Assembly: GCF_000524195.1 (NCBI RefSeq) | Contig: NW_020170514.1 | Span: 64,273-128,272 of the forward strand | Direction: 5' to 3' | Length of the DNA stretch: 64,000 bases | From: Echinococcus granulosus | Taxonomy: Eukaryota; Platyhelminthes; Cestoda; Cyclophyllidea; Taeniidae | Part shown: positions 25,366 through 37,000 of the stretch, in pieces | How positions within the stretch are numbered: position 1 is the first letter of the stretch | Layout: the number at the start of each line of letters is the position of its first letter | Position numbers and translations under genes: made by a program | The notes under the pieces: model-generated | Database searches by the model: none | What the model was told of the DNA's origin: nothing | The model's input: the letters and a program-made list of their open reading frames with translations, nothing else

Positions 25366-26463
25366 ATAGCAAGTTCCAAATGGCCAATTTTTTAAGGAAA
25401 TCACTTCTGAAGCGAAATATCGGAATAAAAGTGACGAAATTCATGATTATCATGCCAAAAACAGTCGAACCTTTTCCCCACTTTTTTTGAAGGATAGAAG
25501 GTGGACAATGTTTCCTTCCAGCTAAGTTATTTCAGTCACAGACACGTAGACTCCTGACGCTATTGAGGAGTCCACACCAGACGCAGGATCGATTAATGTC
25601 CGCCTCATGATTGAATATTCCTTGGGGACCGATATGGCCATTTAATTTCGCCCCTGTCGTAATTCGGAAGGCCATTATACAGACGCATGATTCGCACATC
25701 CTCTACATCAGTTAGAATACACTTTAATAGACTCTCAGCATAAAAATTTGGTAGTCGGCTTTTAGAAAACAGAACCTTGACCTCTACTAAACAGCCTTAT
25801 GTCCATTAACAGCACATGTAAACGAGGAGATGAAGGAAATCCACCTTGAAAATAAGTCGTGGGGATGGAATACTTTGGACTTTCTTTATGTGCACTTATT
25901 TTTTGCATTTTCTGAGAAAAGGGACTGTAAGGTAGCCCGTAGGTTAGAATAGCGACTTCATCAAAAGTAAACGGTTTTGCCATCACGTTTAACTATTCCC
26001 TTTCAGCACCTTTACACTACACTTTCCGTCATGAACATGGTGGACGTATTTTGAAATACCACTCTCCAGGTATTTTTAAAGTCTTACTAGTTTAGGGCAT
26101 CAAATTAGCCTATTTGAGGCCTTTTTGATGGCTGGTATCCCACCCTCTTCCCCACAATCTTATGTCTGCATTAGCTGCTAAATTTGAATTTGGACATCTA
26201 AAAAGGATACTGGAGGCTTCTGGCATTGGACATTTTGGTCATATTATTCTTCACTTTTTGGTTTTCTCGAAACATGAGCATAATTTTTCGCTGCCCTTGG
26301 TGATTTTGTGACAAGCCTTAGGCGTATTATACAGCGTTTTTTGCTCTTAAAACTAAAGGTAAGGTCAATGCCTTAGAAATGGAGTCATTTATGAAATAGT
26401 GCTCTCATAATTTTAGCACCACTTGTATGTGTTGCTCCAATTTTCTTACTTCAGGCTGGCGTC

Positions 26464-26479
26464 ACATATATGTGACATA
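26464..26479. repeat. Palindromic repeat, copy 1 of 3
   Basis: Perfect 16-bp palindrome GTCACATATATGTGAC preceded by CTGGC. The same core occurs at 47601 (one mismatch) and at 50336 (reversed flank). Confidence 0.6.
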
Positions 26480-27026
26480 TTAGCTTCTGCACTTTATGAT
26501 AGTCATGGTCATCAAATCATTCGCAATCAGATTTAATGAGCTTAAGATGATAAATGGGATGTAATATACTTATGATATGAAAAAGAAGGTCAAATCTTTC
26601 AATAATTAATGCTATTTGGTGTCATGTTGGAGGAGGAATCTATCTGGACTGCTGCAGCAGATTTCTTTCAAAGCGCTTGGAGACAAAATAATAACTATGA
26701 ATTGAAAGATTTTTGTCAGTTTTCTATTTAAGGCGTGCTTCCTCACTGATTGTCGAGGAGGCGTAATCTAAACTGTCCCTAGAGGTACGCGGATAACCGT
26801 CTACAGCCTGTAGTATAACCTCGGGCTATGGATAATTTGCTCGACTTTGAGCATAGTAATTCATTTTCGTAAAGAAATGTCTTTCTATTGTCGTTTGTAT
26901 AATAAACGGTACTTTAATTCCTAATGTTTTAAGCAATAGAGATTAGTGCTAAAATGGCTGCCAAATTGACGGAACTCAAAGATAACTTGATGTGTAGCCA
27001 TGAAGTGATTCAATTTTGTGTATATT

Positions 27027-27412
27027 TGTAGCCCCCAAAGACATCTCTGAGCACAAAAGAGGACATAATACTAGGACAGAATGTGTTTCGTCGACGGACA
27101 GTGGTGTTTAAGGCTACTAGCATAGCCTGGAGGCCGGACCACGGGTCGGAGGTACAATGGCGGAGCCCCTCCAGTGACCCGTTACTAAAACCGAGAGTAT
27201 AACATAGTCACTCGTATTTTGAACTTTGTCTCCGGCGCTCTCCTTCGCAAATTCGTTTGGCTTCAGCCGTCACAACATCGATGATGGTGTAAGAAAATCA
27301 CCCGTGAACCAACCGCACCGGCCATCGAATTTGCGCTCGATTGAGAGAATATTTGACAGCGGCTTCATTGACCCCTCTTAGCAAATCTACGGAATTTAGA
27401 GTTTTGTCCTGT
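27027..27412 (-). mobile_element. TRIM-like LTR with internal region, copy F
   Basis: The LTR at about 27027-27219 starts TGTAGCCC. It is followed by about 190 bases matching the internal region of the complete element at 40323-40535, including blocks TCCGGCGCTC, GAACCAACCG and GACCCCTCTTAGCA. In the true orientation this is internal sequence plus the 3' LTR; the other LTR is gone. Confidence 0.8.
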
Positions 27413-27912
27413 TTGAGAACTGCTTATTAATAATGGGGAATGTGTTAGCCATCTCGTATGCCCATAAATAGTGGGGAGAGTCCTTTACTTAGGGACGGGG
27501 TTAAGCATTGTGTCTCGGGAATGAGGCTTACCAATTTGTTCTCAATTTATTTGTTTTAGTTCTTCTAGCAAGTTGTAAGACACAAAAAAATGGGTTTAAA
27601 TTTCTTTTTTTTAGATATGACCTGATGTAGCTCCTTTCTGAGTAAATCCCAAGCTAGAAGGTTGAATATATCTGTGACGGGTTCAGCTTATCCCTCTTCC
27701 ACCTCCACCTTCGTGCCCTTGGAACGGGCAGACTGGTGAGGAGAGCACATCTTTTATTAGGTAAGTATTATGAACGTATACAGAGAATCGAGGCTGCGGG
27801 GGTTCGGAGGTCGTAATCACCTCAGGGATCAGTGACGTCCGCTCTGTCATGAGGTTGTTGCATACGGACTGCTTCCTACCTAAAAAGGGCATTCAAACAA
27901 GTACGAATTACA

Positions 27913-28102
27913 TGGCAATACTTCGATTGCTTGTTTAACCCTTCCCCTTGATCGTGTGAGCACTGAAGTCTCCGCAATTGTACCTTCACTGGCCTTCGGG
28001 CCTGGCCAGTAGCCCCCCAGCCTTTCTCTACGTTGGCACTATATATTCTGTCCGAGAAGCATGCCTTCTTTCATTTTTAGGGAAGTCTTGGGGGTGATAC
28101 AA
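27913..28102 (+). mobile_element. TRIM-like LTR, copy G
   Basis: Solo LTR, starting TGGCAATACTTCGATTG (TGTAATAC in the consensus) and ending near GATACAA. It keeps the GTTTAACCC, GGGCCTGGCCAGTAG and TATATTCTGTCC blocks. Confidence 0.75.
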
Positions 28103-28739
28103 CAAATTTTGCAAACCACATTTCAGTTATGCCTATTTATGTCGGGACAGAGTGGCCAAATCCCCCAGCCTACCTCCAGTGGGAGGAAAGTCGGCTGTTA
28201 GTTAATGCAACCAAAGCAATAAACAAGCGATTTTAAACCCACATAAAATAAAATTTTATAGAATTACCTAGCGCCAAATTTTCGACCTCACAGTGGCCCT
28301 TGTTTTCAGGCAAATGGTAGAAATTTTCCCAGTCTTCTGGAAATGATGTTTGAAAATAAAGTAAATGTTACAAAAGTTTTTTTGTTTGGTTTCGGTTTGT
28401 GTCCATTATTTGAGACGGCATTTCTCCCCACGAAAATGCGAGCATTTTGAAGCAATGTTCCAGAGCCATTGTTTCAGTTCTCCAAAACAACCGCTTACGG
28501 TGAAGAATTATCGAGTGCTTAAAATTATTAACTAACTAGGCTAAATTACTCGAAAAGAGGTAATTTTGATACTCAAAGTTGAAGTGATCATTTCCACAGT
28601 GGTCTACATTGGCTACAACTGGATGGTTAGGCGATCTATGGGTAATTCAGTGTTTATAACGCACACTTTAACTCTGCTATTAAATCACAAAGTTTTAGTT
28701 TGTGTCTTGGTATGTTTTCGACTTGTAGGTCAAAGTGCA

Positions 28740-28999
28740 CGGAGTATCTAGCCTCCTCAGGCGGCGCTTCCTTTTTAGTGATACGGCTGGAAGGCCATGT
28801 CTACAGAAGCCTTGTGCCCTAATGCGAAGTCGCCCATAACGATATGACTTATTACTATGGCAGAGGAGACTCGTGGCACTCCATATGGATCTGCTACCTG
28901 GGTGGCTGCCATTTGGATAACTACCATGGTCTCTTTGACTAGCTACCGAGTCGTAGCTTCACGGAAGGAAGGCATCTGCTGCAGATGCGTCTAGTTCAG
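28740..28999 (+). other. Candidate 5' noncoding exon of Smaug
   Basis: A GC-richer patch in AT-rich surroundings ends at a perfect donor, CAG followed by GTAAGT, at 28999/29000. It lies about 2 kb upstream of the first coding exon I can place for Smaug, on the same strand. There is no cl clear coding frame. It could equally be a decayed repeat. Confidence 0.2.
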
Positions 29000-31015
29000 G
29001 TAAGTTCCAAATTTCGAGTTCTACACATCGCAAATGGCCTCTCAGAAATGTTAATTATACATCCCCGGGCAAAAAATATATTTTGACAACAGGTGATTTG
29101 CCTTTTTGATTGTGGTTTTGGATAAATTTAGCTAAGAAAAGTGATTAGAAAAATAGATGGAATATCTTTCGGACCCTGCCACAACCTACCAAATGAAATT
29201 GTCTCCGTTACTGTTGATTTTGCACAGAATAAGATATTCAGAAATCCCGACTACAACTACATCATGTACAACCACCAGTAGGTAGTCTCCTCCTTTCGTA
29301 CAAATCCATCGTCATCTATGGTTCTCACGGTTAGTTACATTTAATACACGGACTAGTCGCGACCGAAGTAGACGAGTGACCACATAGGAAGTCGAGGCAA
29401 GTGCCCAAAATAAGAAAGGAGCCATGTGATGATTCCAGATTTTGTTTAAATATACTTCAACTACAGGTAGTACTTACGTTTGGGGGTTCGTCCCCCGGTC
29501 CGGAGTGCTACAGTATGATGTGCTAACTACACTTCTAAATATTTACTCTCACGTTTTTTTATTCACAAGCTAACGAGCTAAATTGCCAAAATCAGATCAG
29601 TAGGTGGTTCTATTATTTGATTGCTATTTTCTTTGAAATATACTATAAAGTATTGGCCTTGTCTATGAAGGTACAAGTGAAAATAATGAAAAAAGTGGCA
29701 TTTCTAATGCTGTTTGGAATGGTAAGACTAGTTTAGACACCTGGACGAATGCACCTTAATTTTTAGTCTACATTAGTCAGTCGAAAAGACTCGGCTTTTC
29801 TAGAAAATGTGCCGGCCAAGAAGCTGTAAAAAAATGCAAGCTACGGTTGTATGCAAAGGGGCAGCTTTCAAGTAAAATTTGGCGAAATAATTAAGTTTAT
29901 TGTAACAATTATGAACAGGGAAAAAAGCAGTTGGAAAAAAACCACATACTTGAAGAAATACAAACAAAAAACACCAATAAGTTGTTTACAATGTCCTTTA
30001 TTGGAAAATTAGCTATTATAATAAGATTTAATTCTATGCAATACTACAGTGCAAAAACGTATTTGCTTGAACACACCTTAGGATGAGTACTGGTCAACTT
30101 ATGCACTCCACGTGATGGAGTGGACGCCTTTAACCTCAAGGGAAGGGAGAACTAACTTCTAACTCGTCAAAAACTTGACGACCTATAAATCAACAAATCA
30201 CCGTTTAAATGAAGGGTATTATCTTCTACACACTTGCCTTGTTCCGTGGGTTGAAAAACAAAAGAAAAAGTGGATCGATCATGTGGTAATGCTGGAAAGG
30301 TGTTGAGAAGTTTTATGAATACAACAGGAAATTGTGAGGGAGCACGGAATAATAACAATGATAAATGACAAGCAAAGTCGTGTTTAAGGACAAAAGTCAC
30401 TTTGCCACATGATTGGAAACTAAAAATGTTGTTAGAGTGCATTTTGGTTGGTATCGAAATGTTTGTTTTTAGTTACCGGTTAGAAATGAGTAACTCTTAA
30501 TTGTGCAAAATTCTAAATGCGTCAGAAGGCCTGTATCACAAATCTATCAAGCGAAAGGTGCAAATCAAAAGCTTGTTGCCTTTTATTATTATTTATTATT
30601 ATTAATGACCAGAGCGTTGCTATGTTTTAATCGAATCACCGGGTGTGCGGTTACTTTGGAGCCATCGGCCCCTACTTCACTACTTCGCGTCGATGTAGGG
30701 TCTTGCACATACGTTTTTGTTTGACCCATATTTCAACTGGCCTCCAGAGTTATTGAATTTTACTTACGATCTGATTTCCTAATGAAGCTGGTTCTTCTGT
30801 GTTCGTCCTCTGTTACCCATTTTCAACAAAGGTTTGCTTATTTTGCACTAATGTTTTCCTTAGATTCTGTTCATGGCTCATACCTTCAAAGTCGTAGACA
30901 ACAAAGACGCGCATGGTCAAATCCCTGTCATCTACATTGAGAATAATTATTGTCCAGACACTGCACAGCACTCGCCTCCATCTGGTCAAAACCTACCCCC
31001 CTTCGTATCGGACAG

Positions 31016-34000
31016 TGACTTTTTGCTTGAACATGGCCTCCCCTTTCATCATCAAGTTGGTTCTGTCTTTATTGATCTACTGTAGGCCTTTCAATTCATC
31101 TATTGGTTTAATGGATTAACTCCGTTGAGGCAATTTCTTTTCACTGCTTTGTCCTTGCGACATATAAGTAGCGATTATTTGAAATTATTGCACGCCGTGA
31201 CAACTGATAGATTATCTGAGAATCACCAAAATATCGGTGTTGCAGTAAAGGCGAATGATATTGGTAATTTTTTTGATTGTGTAATCTTGTCACTCCCTCT
31301 CTTTAGCTCATCTGAATAACCTGGATGTCATGTCCGATGATTTCTGTGCCACTATTCTGGACCTTCTATTGTCTCTAAATATCGCAAAAGACCGAGGTGC
31401 CGATTTTTCGAAAATCCACGATAAATACCTATCGCTTGTTGATAAGGCCCTAGAAAACACCTCACAACAAAAGCCAGTATTTGAGGATGTATTCGACTCG
31501 CCAGAGGGACAGCTTCTAGTTGCCGCGATGACCACACCACTCTTTACTGTGGAAGATCGTCATTGGCTGCAAAAGAATATCAAGTCCCGATATGAAGCTT
31601 GCGCTTCCTGGCAGTTGACGGGTCTCCTGACTCTTGCAAACGATCTCCTTGAAGCATTAGAACTTTACAAAGACACTACTGAGGGCTGTGAGTCGCTTAT
31701 TAACTTATTTTTTGCCTTGAATCGTTTATACCACTGCGTTTTATTTCTATTTACAGTTTTATCCTCACCGGGGTCGTCTCTCTCACGAAGTTTCCGTAGC
31801 TCCAGCATAAACTCACCCTTACAATTTCTCCCACGTTCACTTTATCCCTATCCCAACCGACGTCATCACAGTTTAGTTCCTCCTGCCAGTGAAAACTCCC
31901 TCATTGTTCCTTCCCTGTTCACTTCGCCACATCCTCTTAGCTCTTCCTCCTCACCCAATTCATCGGGCTTTGTGTCTGGTAGTGAATCCATGTACCAAGG
32001 TTTAAATGAAACCCTGGCGGTGAGTTTGCGTGGTAATCGACTTGCTACCCCATCGAACAGCCGGTTTTATCTTCTACGACGTAAGTCTGCCTCACCGTAT
32101 ACGCCTCAGGAGGGTGAGCTAAAGGAGGAAGATGATACCACCTCCACGGCTGCTTGTAGTTCTACCTTACCCGAAAAAAGTGGTTCTTTTAGCAGCTTCA
32201 TCGTACCTGATAAGGGTGAGATCTTCCTCAAAGCGGAGTCTTCCGAGGTTTGTCTATCTGCCAAAAGTTCTCCCCTTCCCTTCAATCTGCATGCATGGAC
32301 TGATGTATTTTTGGGATTTTTAGGAAGTTTTTCATCATTCAAAGGAGTACCTAAACCCATTATCAGCGCCACAGGAAATTCTGAATATTCCATGCTTATC
32401 TGTGGCGAGTCCGCCTCCTTACAAGCCCTCTTCCACAACTGGCCTCGTGAGTAGTACCCCTTCACCGAATAGCTGCGACGTTGCTAACGAGGTGAGCTGT
32501 CGACCTCCCCCTACCGCACGCAATAGTCCGCCTGAAGAATACAAATCGCCACGAGCCCGCCACAAAGCTGTTTCCATTCAGGACAAACAGGTTGAGAATC
32601 CGGACATGGCTCGTAAGTACTCATTCTACCTAGAATATATTGACGTTGCAATAAATCGAAGCTAGAAAAGCATATCATACCGCCTGATTTATTCCTGTGG
32701 ATACTAAGAGGCATCTTATCTGTAAGTAGTTTTATCATATGCGTACGGGTTTTGAAGATCAATTACACTATTGGCACGAGGGCCAAATGTGAGGAGTTTG
32801 AAAAGGCATTCTTCCACCTACCAACTTTTATCTTTTATTGCAGAACTTCCTGGTTGGTTGAAGAGTCTGCGTCTCCACAAATACATTGGCCTGTTCAAAC
32901 GCCTCACGTACTACCAAATGCTTGGGATTACAGACGAGTGGCTGCAGCGTCAACATGTTACTCAGGGTGCACGCAACAAAATCCTCGTGAACATAGCGAA
33001 ACTTGGTACACGCTCTGCAACACTGACCAGCTTGGAGGTGCGCATTGAAGCCACCATCCTGAACCCATCCACTCGATGGTCCAATCTTCGGGGATGCCTT
33101 AGCGAATTGCATAGCATTCTGCTGACGCCGTTCCCCCCTGCAACAGCTAATCAAACCACTACCTCACCCCACTGCCTGTCCTCCGCCTCCTCAGCTGAAG
33201 ACAGCGCATCAGCGACTGGAGCACCCGGTACCAATTTTATCTTCAGCAGTGATGTGGAGGACTATGTAGAGGATGAGGGAGCAGAGGATGACGAGAGGGA
33301 GTTTATAAACTTTCGTTCCACCACTGGGAGTCTGTGCCAGTGTCCCTACACAAACTCCGATACCTGTCTCTTCAATCGTACTAATGCGTTGGGCGGTGCT
33401 CACTCCCCGAAGCGGCCCAAGTCTAGTGAAGGGGGAACCGCGACGACGATGAACTTCTTTTTCCCGACCGTGCCCTCAGGGACGCCGTGTGGTTCATCCG
33501 CAGTGCCGGATCCAGCAGAGATTGTTCCGAAAAATAAGGACTTGGGGGACGAGAATTTGCCGGAACAAATTATGCGTTGTTTGAACCATGGTATGTTTAT
33601 GGTTTCATTCCACTGTTACTATGTATATGCTTGATCTTACAAACGTAATGTAACGACTTGGCTAAAAATGAACATTCGCATGAGCTTAAGTTAATTTAAT
33701 TTATTGTAAAGACGAGACATATAGTTATATCTACTTCTCGAATTTTAGCCTTCAAAGCGTTGCTCTGTGACCCGATAGATGACGACAACTATGGATTCTT
33801 TATGCAACTGCTAACGATTGTTCTTGAGCACTCAGTAAGTTTTAAACGTCTTTTCATCATCAATTGATACATTCTCTACTGGCCTCACAAATGAGTACCA
33901 TTTGTTCTTTGGCATTTATGATGGTTACGCTAGGTAACACCGCAAACAGATTGGTAAAGCTTTGAACAGCAAAATGCATATAGAATATTCTTGATCCATC

Positions 34001-37000
34001 AGTGGTTAGGTTTGTTTGGTTGTTTTTTTTGAACAGCACAAATTTTGAATGAATGTACCTTCTTTCTCTTGGATCATTATGACTTTCAAATGGGTGTATT
34101 TTTGGGCAATGCGACTGAGATGGGAGTTGTTTGCACCTTTCCCTGTTCATGAGTCAGCGCTCCTGCGCCCCTATTGCAGTCTCCCGCTTCCGTGCCTGTT
34201 TGTATGTGTGCCTCTGTGTAAATTTGCAACCATCGACCAACTTTGTGCAGCGAACGAGTAAGCGTCCTTCTCCGGCTCTCTCTCCAGTGCTTAAGACGGC
34301 TCGCTTCCGTCCTTTGGCGCTGTCAACTGGCACTTTTTTGCCAACTATAGACTAGCAAATTATAGTCTTAACAAAATTCTTGGCACATTTTCTTCAATAT
34401 CACTCCTTTAATGTAACGCTAATTTGCATATACGTTTAATGCATATTTTCAAGTTTATTGGGGTTAAAGATTGTAGCGGAGATAAGGGGACTGTATATGC
34501 ACGTACCTCTTTGGCACTACGTCATCAGGTAGGTTAGATTTTGATTCAAAAGTTTGTTCTGTGTAATTAATCATTTGCTAGTACCTACAAACTGTTGGCG
34601 GTGCATTTTTGCAACAGCAAAATATTTGCGCCCACGGGCAGCGAATAGGCCTGAGGTGTAGGAGGTAGGCGGGATGGTTGAGGGGGCGGGGGGGAGGGGG
34701 GAGGGAATGAAATTGGCGAAAGACGTCTTTTTCTACACCTTGCAAGTGGCGATTCCATTTGCCGTGTGAAAGGCTCTAAGCTTGGCTACTGTAGTTGAAA
34801 CTCCTTTGCAATGACTCCGAACACGAATATTTTTAAACGTAATGCTGGCATTTATTTGATGCGCAAGTAAGTGGCATATTCACACTGGATCATCTATTTA
34901 TCATTTACTTAAGTGTTTAAATAACACGTCACTCTTTTTAATCTTTCGTTTCCTTATTTTGCCTTCAAATTAACTATTTCTAGGTTAAATTTGAACCAAA
35001 TTATTGTGTGTCCTATTTCTTGTGAGTATTAGAAGTGGTGCTGCTTTTTTATTCAAGTCCTTCAGTCAAGCACAAAAGGACCAGGTGACAATCTGGCAGA
35101 AGCAAATGGTCGATTGTTTGGGACCTGCGCCACCACCCCCACGTCGCTCATGCCACCATCATCGTCACCATCACCGGTCCGCATCACGTCGCTGCTCTTA
35201 CCACTATGTCCAGCCTCTGGATCGTGGGGGATCGCATTCAGCGCCCTACACACCTCGTTCTAGCGTGGGATGTGGCGGATTCGCCTCGCGACCGTACTTT
35301 GCCTCTCCGATGCGCCTTCCATACCTCCACCATCAACAACAACAGGCACACTCTGGTGTTCCCTTCGCCTTCTTCCAAGCCTCCCCGGGGTTTGGCGGTG
35401 GTCCTGGTGCTCGCTGGAGTGGCGGCATGGTGCGTGGCCGCAATGCCGAGCCTGACGTCTACCAACACCAACAGGGGCCCTCGCGGCCTGTGTTCCACGA
35501 GCAAGCGGCGATGCTTGTCGCCACACCTCAACAGCGCGTGGCTAGCATGGACAGCCTTACTGTCTCCACCCCCTACGGGCTCATGGAACCACGAGCGGTG
35601 AGTTGTTTGTGCTGCTTAACTCGTTTCGGGAACGGGGATGATGCTTGCTTTGTATGTCACTTCCAATAAAGCTCAGGATCTCGGAGTGTCTCTCACGTGC
35701 ATTTCTCCTGAAGCAAAATTGGCGTCACGTGATGCATCTGGGCTCACTGCCGTGTGTTGGGATTGCGAAATCTTGTCAAAATGGAAATGTGAAATTTTGG
35801 CATTTGCTACCAAGAATCACTTAGGTGGTATTTTTTAGTCATCGCTTATTAAGGGATACGTTTTCTTTTCAAACCATAATTTAAGCAAGACAATTTCACA
35901 TAAGTGAAGTATTTGCTAGCGTACTAAATGTGTATTCTTGTATTAGCTGCTATTTATGATGTATTAATGTAAGCGCTGGTTCCTAGTACGTTTAGATATT
36001 AGTGTAACTCTCTATGACTTCCCTGAAGATGAAGGAAAACATAATACGAGGGCAGAATATAGAAGGCTACGGGCTATAGAGGGGGCTACTGACGTGGTTC
36101 GGCGGGCAGGCCGCCCAGCAAACCTGAGAGTGCTAGACTTCCTGTTGTTAGTAAATCTTACTCTTACATTGGACGTTTCTATTTTCGTGTTTATAACTAT
36201 TTGAGTGGCATGGATACAACGTCAGGAGAGTAGCAAAGTAGCATTACATAGTTTCCTGATTGTGTGTCATGTACGTGATTGCGTTGGTTAGTATTGTTAC
36301 GCATTTCGATGTCGTTCCTTCATCAAGATGAGGTTTTAACTTCGAGTATGTTACAAGACTTTTATCCAACTAGACTCATCCGAATTAAGTATCCACTGTT
36401 ATCATATTCTTTCTTAACCTGTTTGCACCCCGTAATGATTGCCGAACTGATTCCTTCATGTAGCAGTAATGGGTGCATTAGGACCACCAGATTGTGTCCA
36501 AATTTTATAAACGCTGTATCAAGTGATATCCACAGACATATCCTTCATCTATGGCTCTTTCTATCTCAAGATGAGCATAATCTACTAGAGCAAGAGTTAT
36601 TTGTGTCATGAGATCCTCGTGACCCCAGTCTTTCTCGGCTCACATTATGATTGGTGACCTCGCCCTTCTTACCAAGGCCTTTAATCACGTGTCATACATT
36701 TGCTATTTCCATTGACTTTCTCTTTACTTTTTCGACCTATGGTACTATCAGTGTCACTTTGTTCAGGGTGTCAGAGCATGGTTGCGTAAAACCACCTAGC
36801 CTCTGTAGCTCCACCTCATTGTTGGCTTTAAATGATAAGTTACAGTATTTTGTACACCATGCAATTAGCAGAAATGTTTTTTCCAGTCGTTTAGTTGATT
36901 GTGTTCCGCATGTGTTCACATTTTTCGATATTCTTACACAACGTCAAACAGTAACAAAACGTCAGAAGACATGAGATGCTCGTTTTGAGGGATTAATCTG

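Larger units (their letters stand above)
21378..31015. other. Divergent intergenic region between the nephrin-like gene and Smaug
   Basis: About 9.6 kb, AT-rich, between the 5' ends of two genes transcribed away from each other. Apart from three TRIM-like LTR copies (E, F, G), a palindromic repeat at 26464 and a possible noncoding exon ending at 28999, I see no supported gene; the open frames here are short and show no family motif. The promoters and any missing 5' exons of both genes should lie here. Confidence 0.5.

Noticed and set aside
30873..31085. 70-codon ORF starting MAHTFKVVDN as the Smaug start
   Set aside because: Its frame does not join the next Smaug exon; the neighbouring frame (ASPFIIKLVLSLLIY) does, and matches the family.
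35206..35601. Several overlapping ORFs on both strands
   Set aside because: Shadows of the GC-rich Smaug exon 35058-35597.
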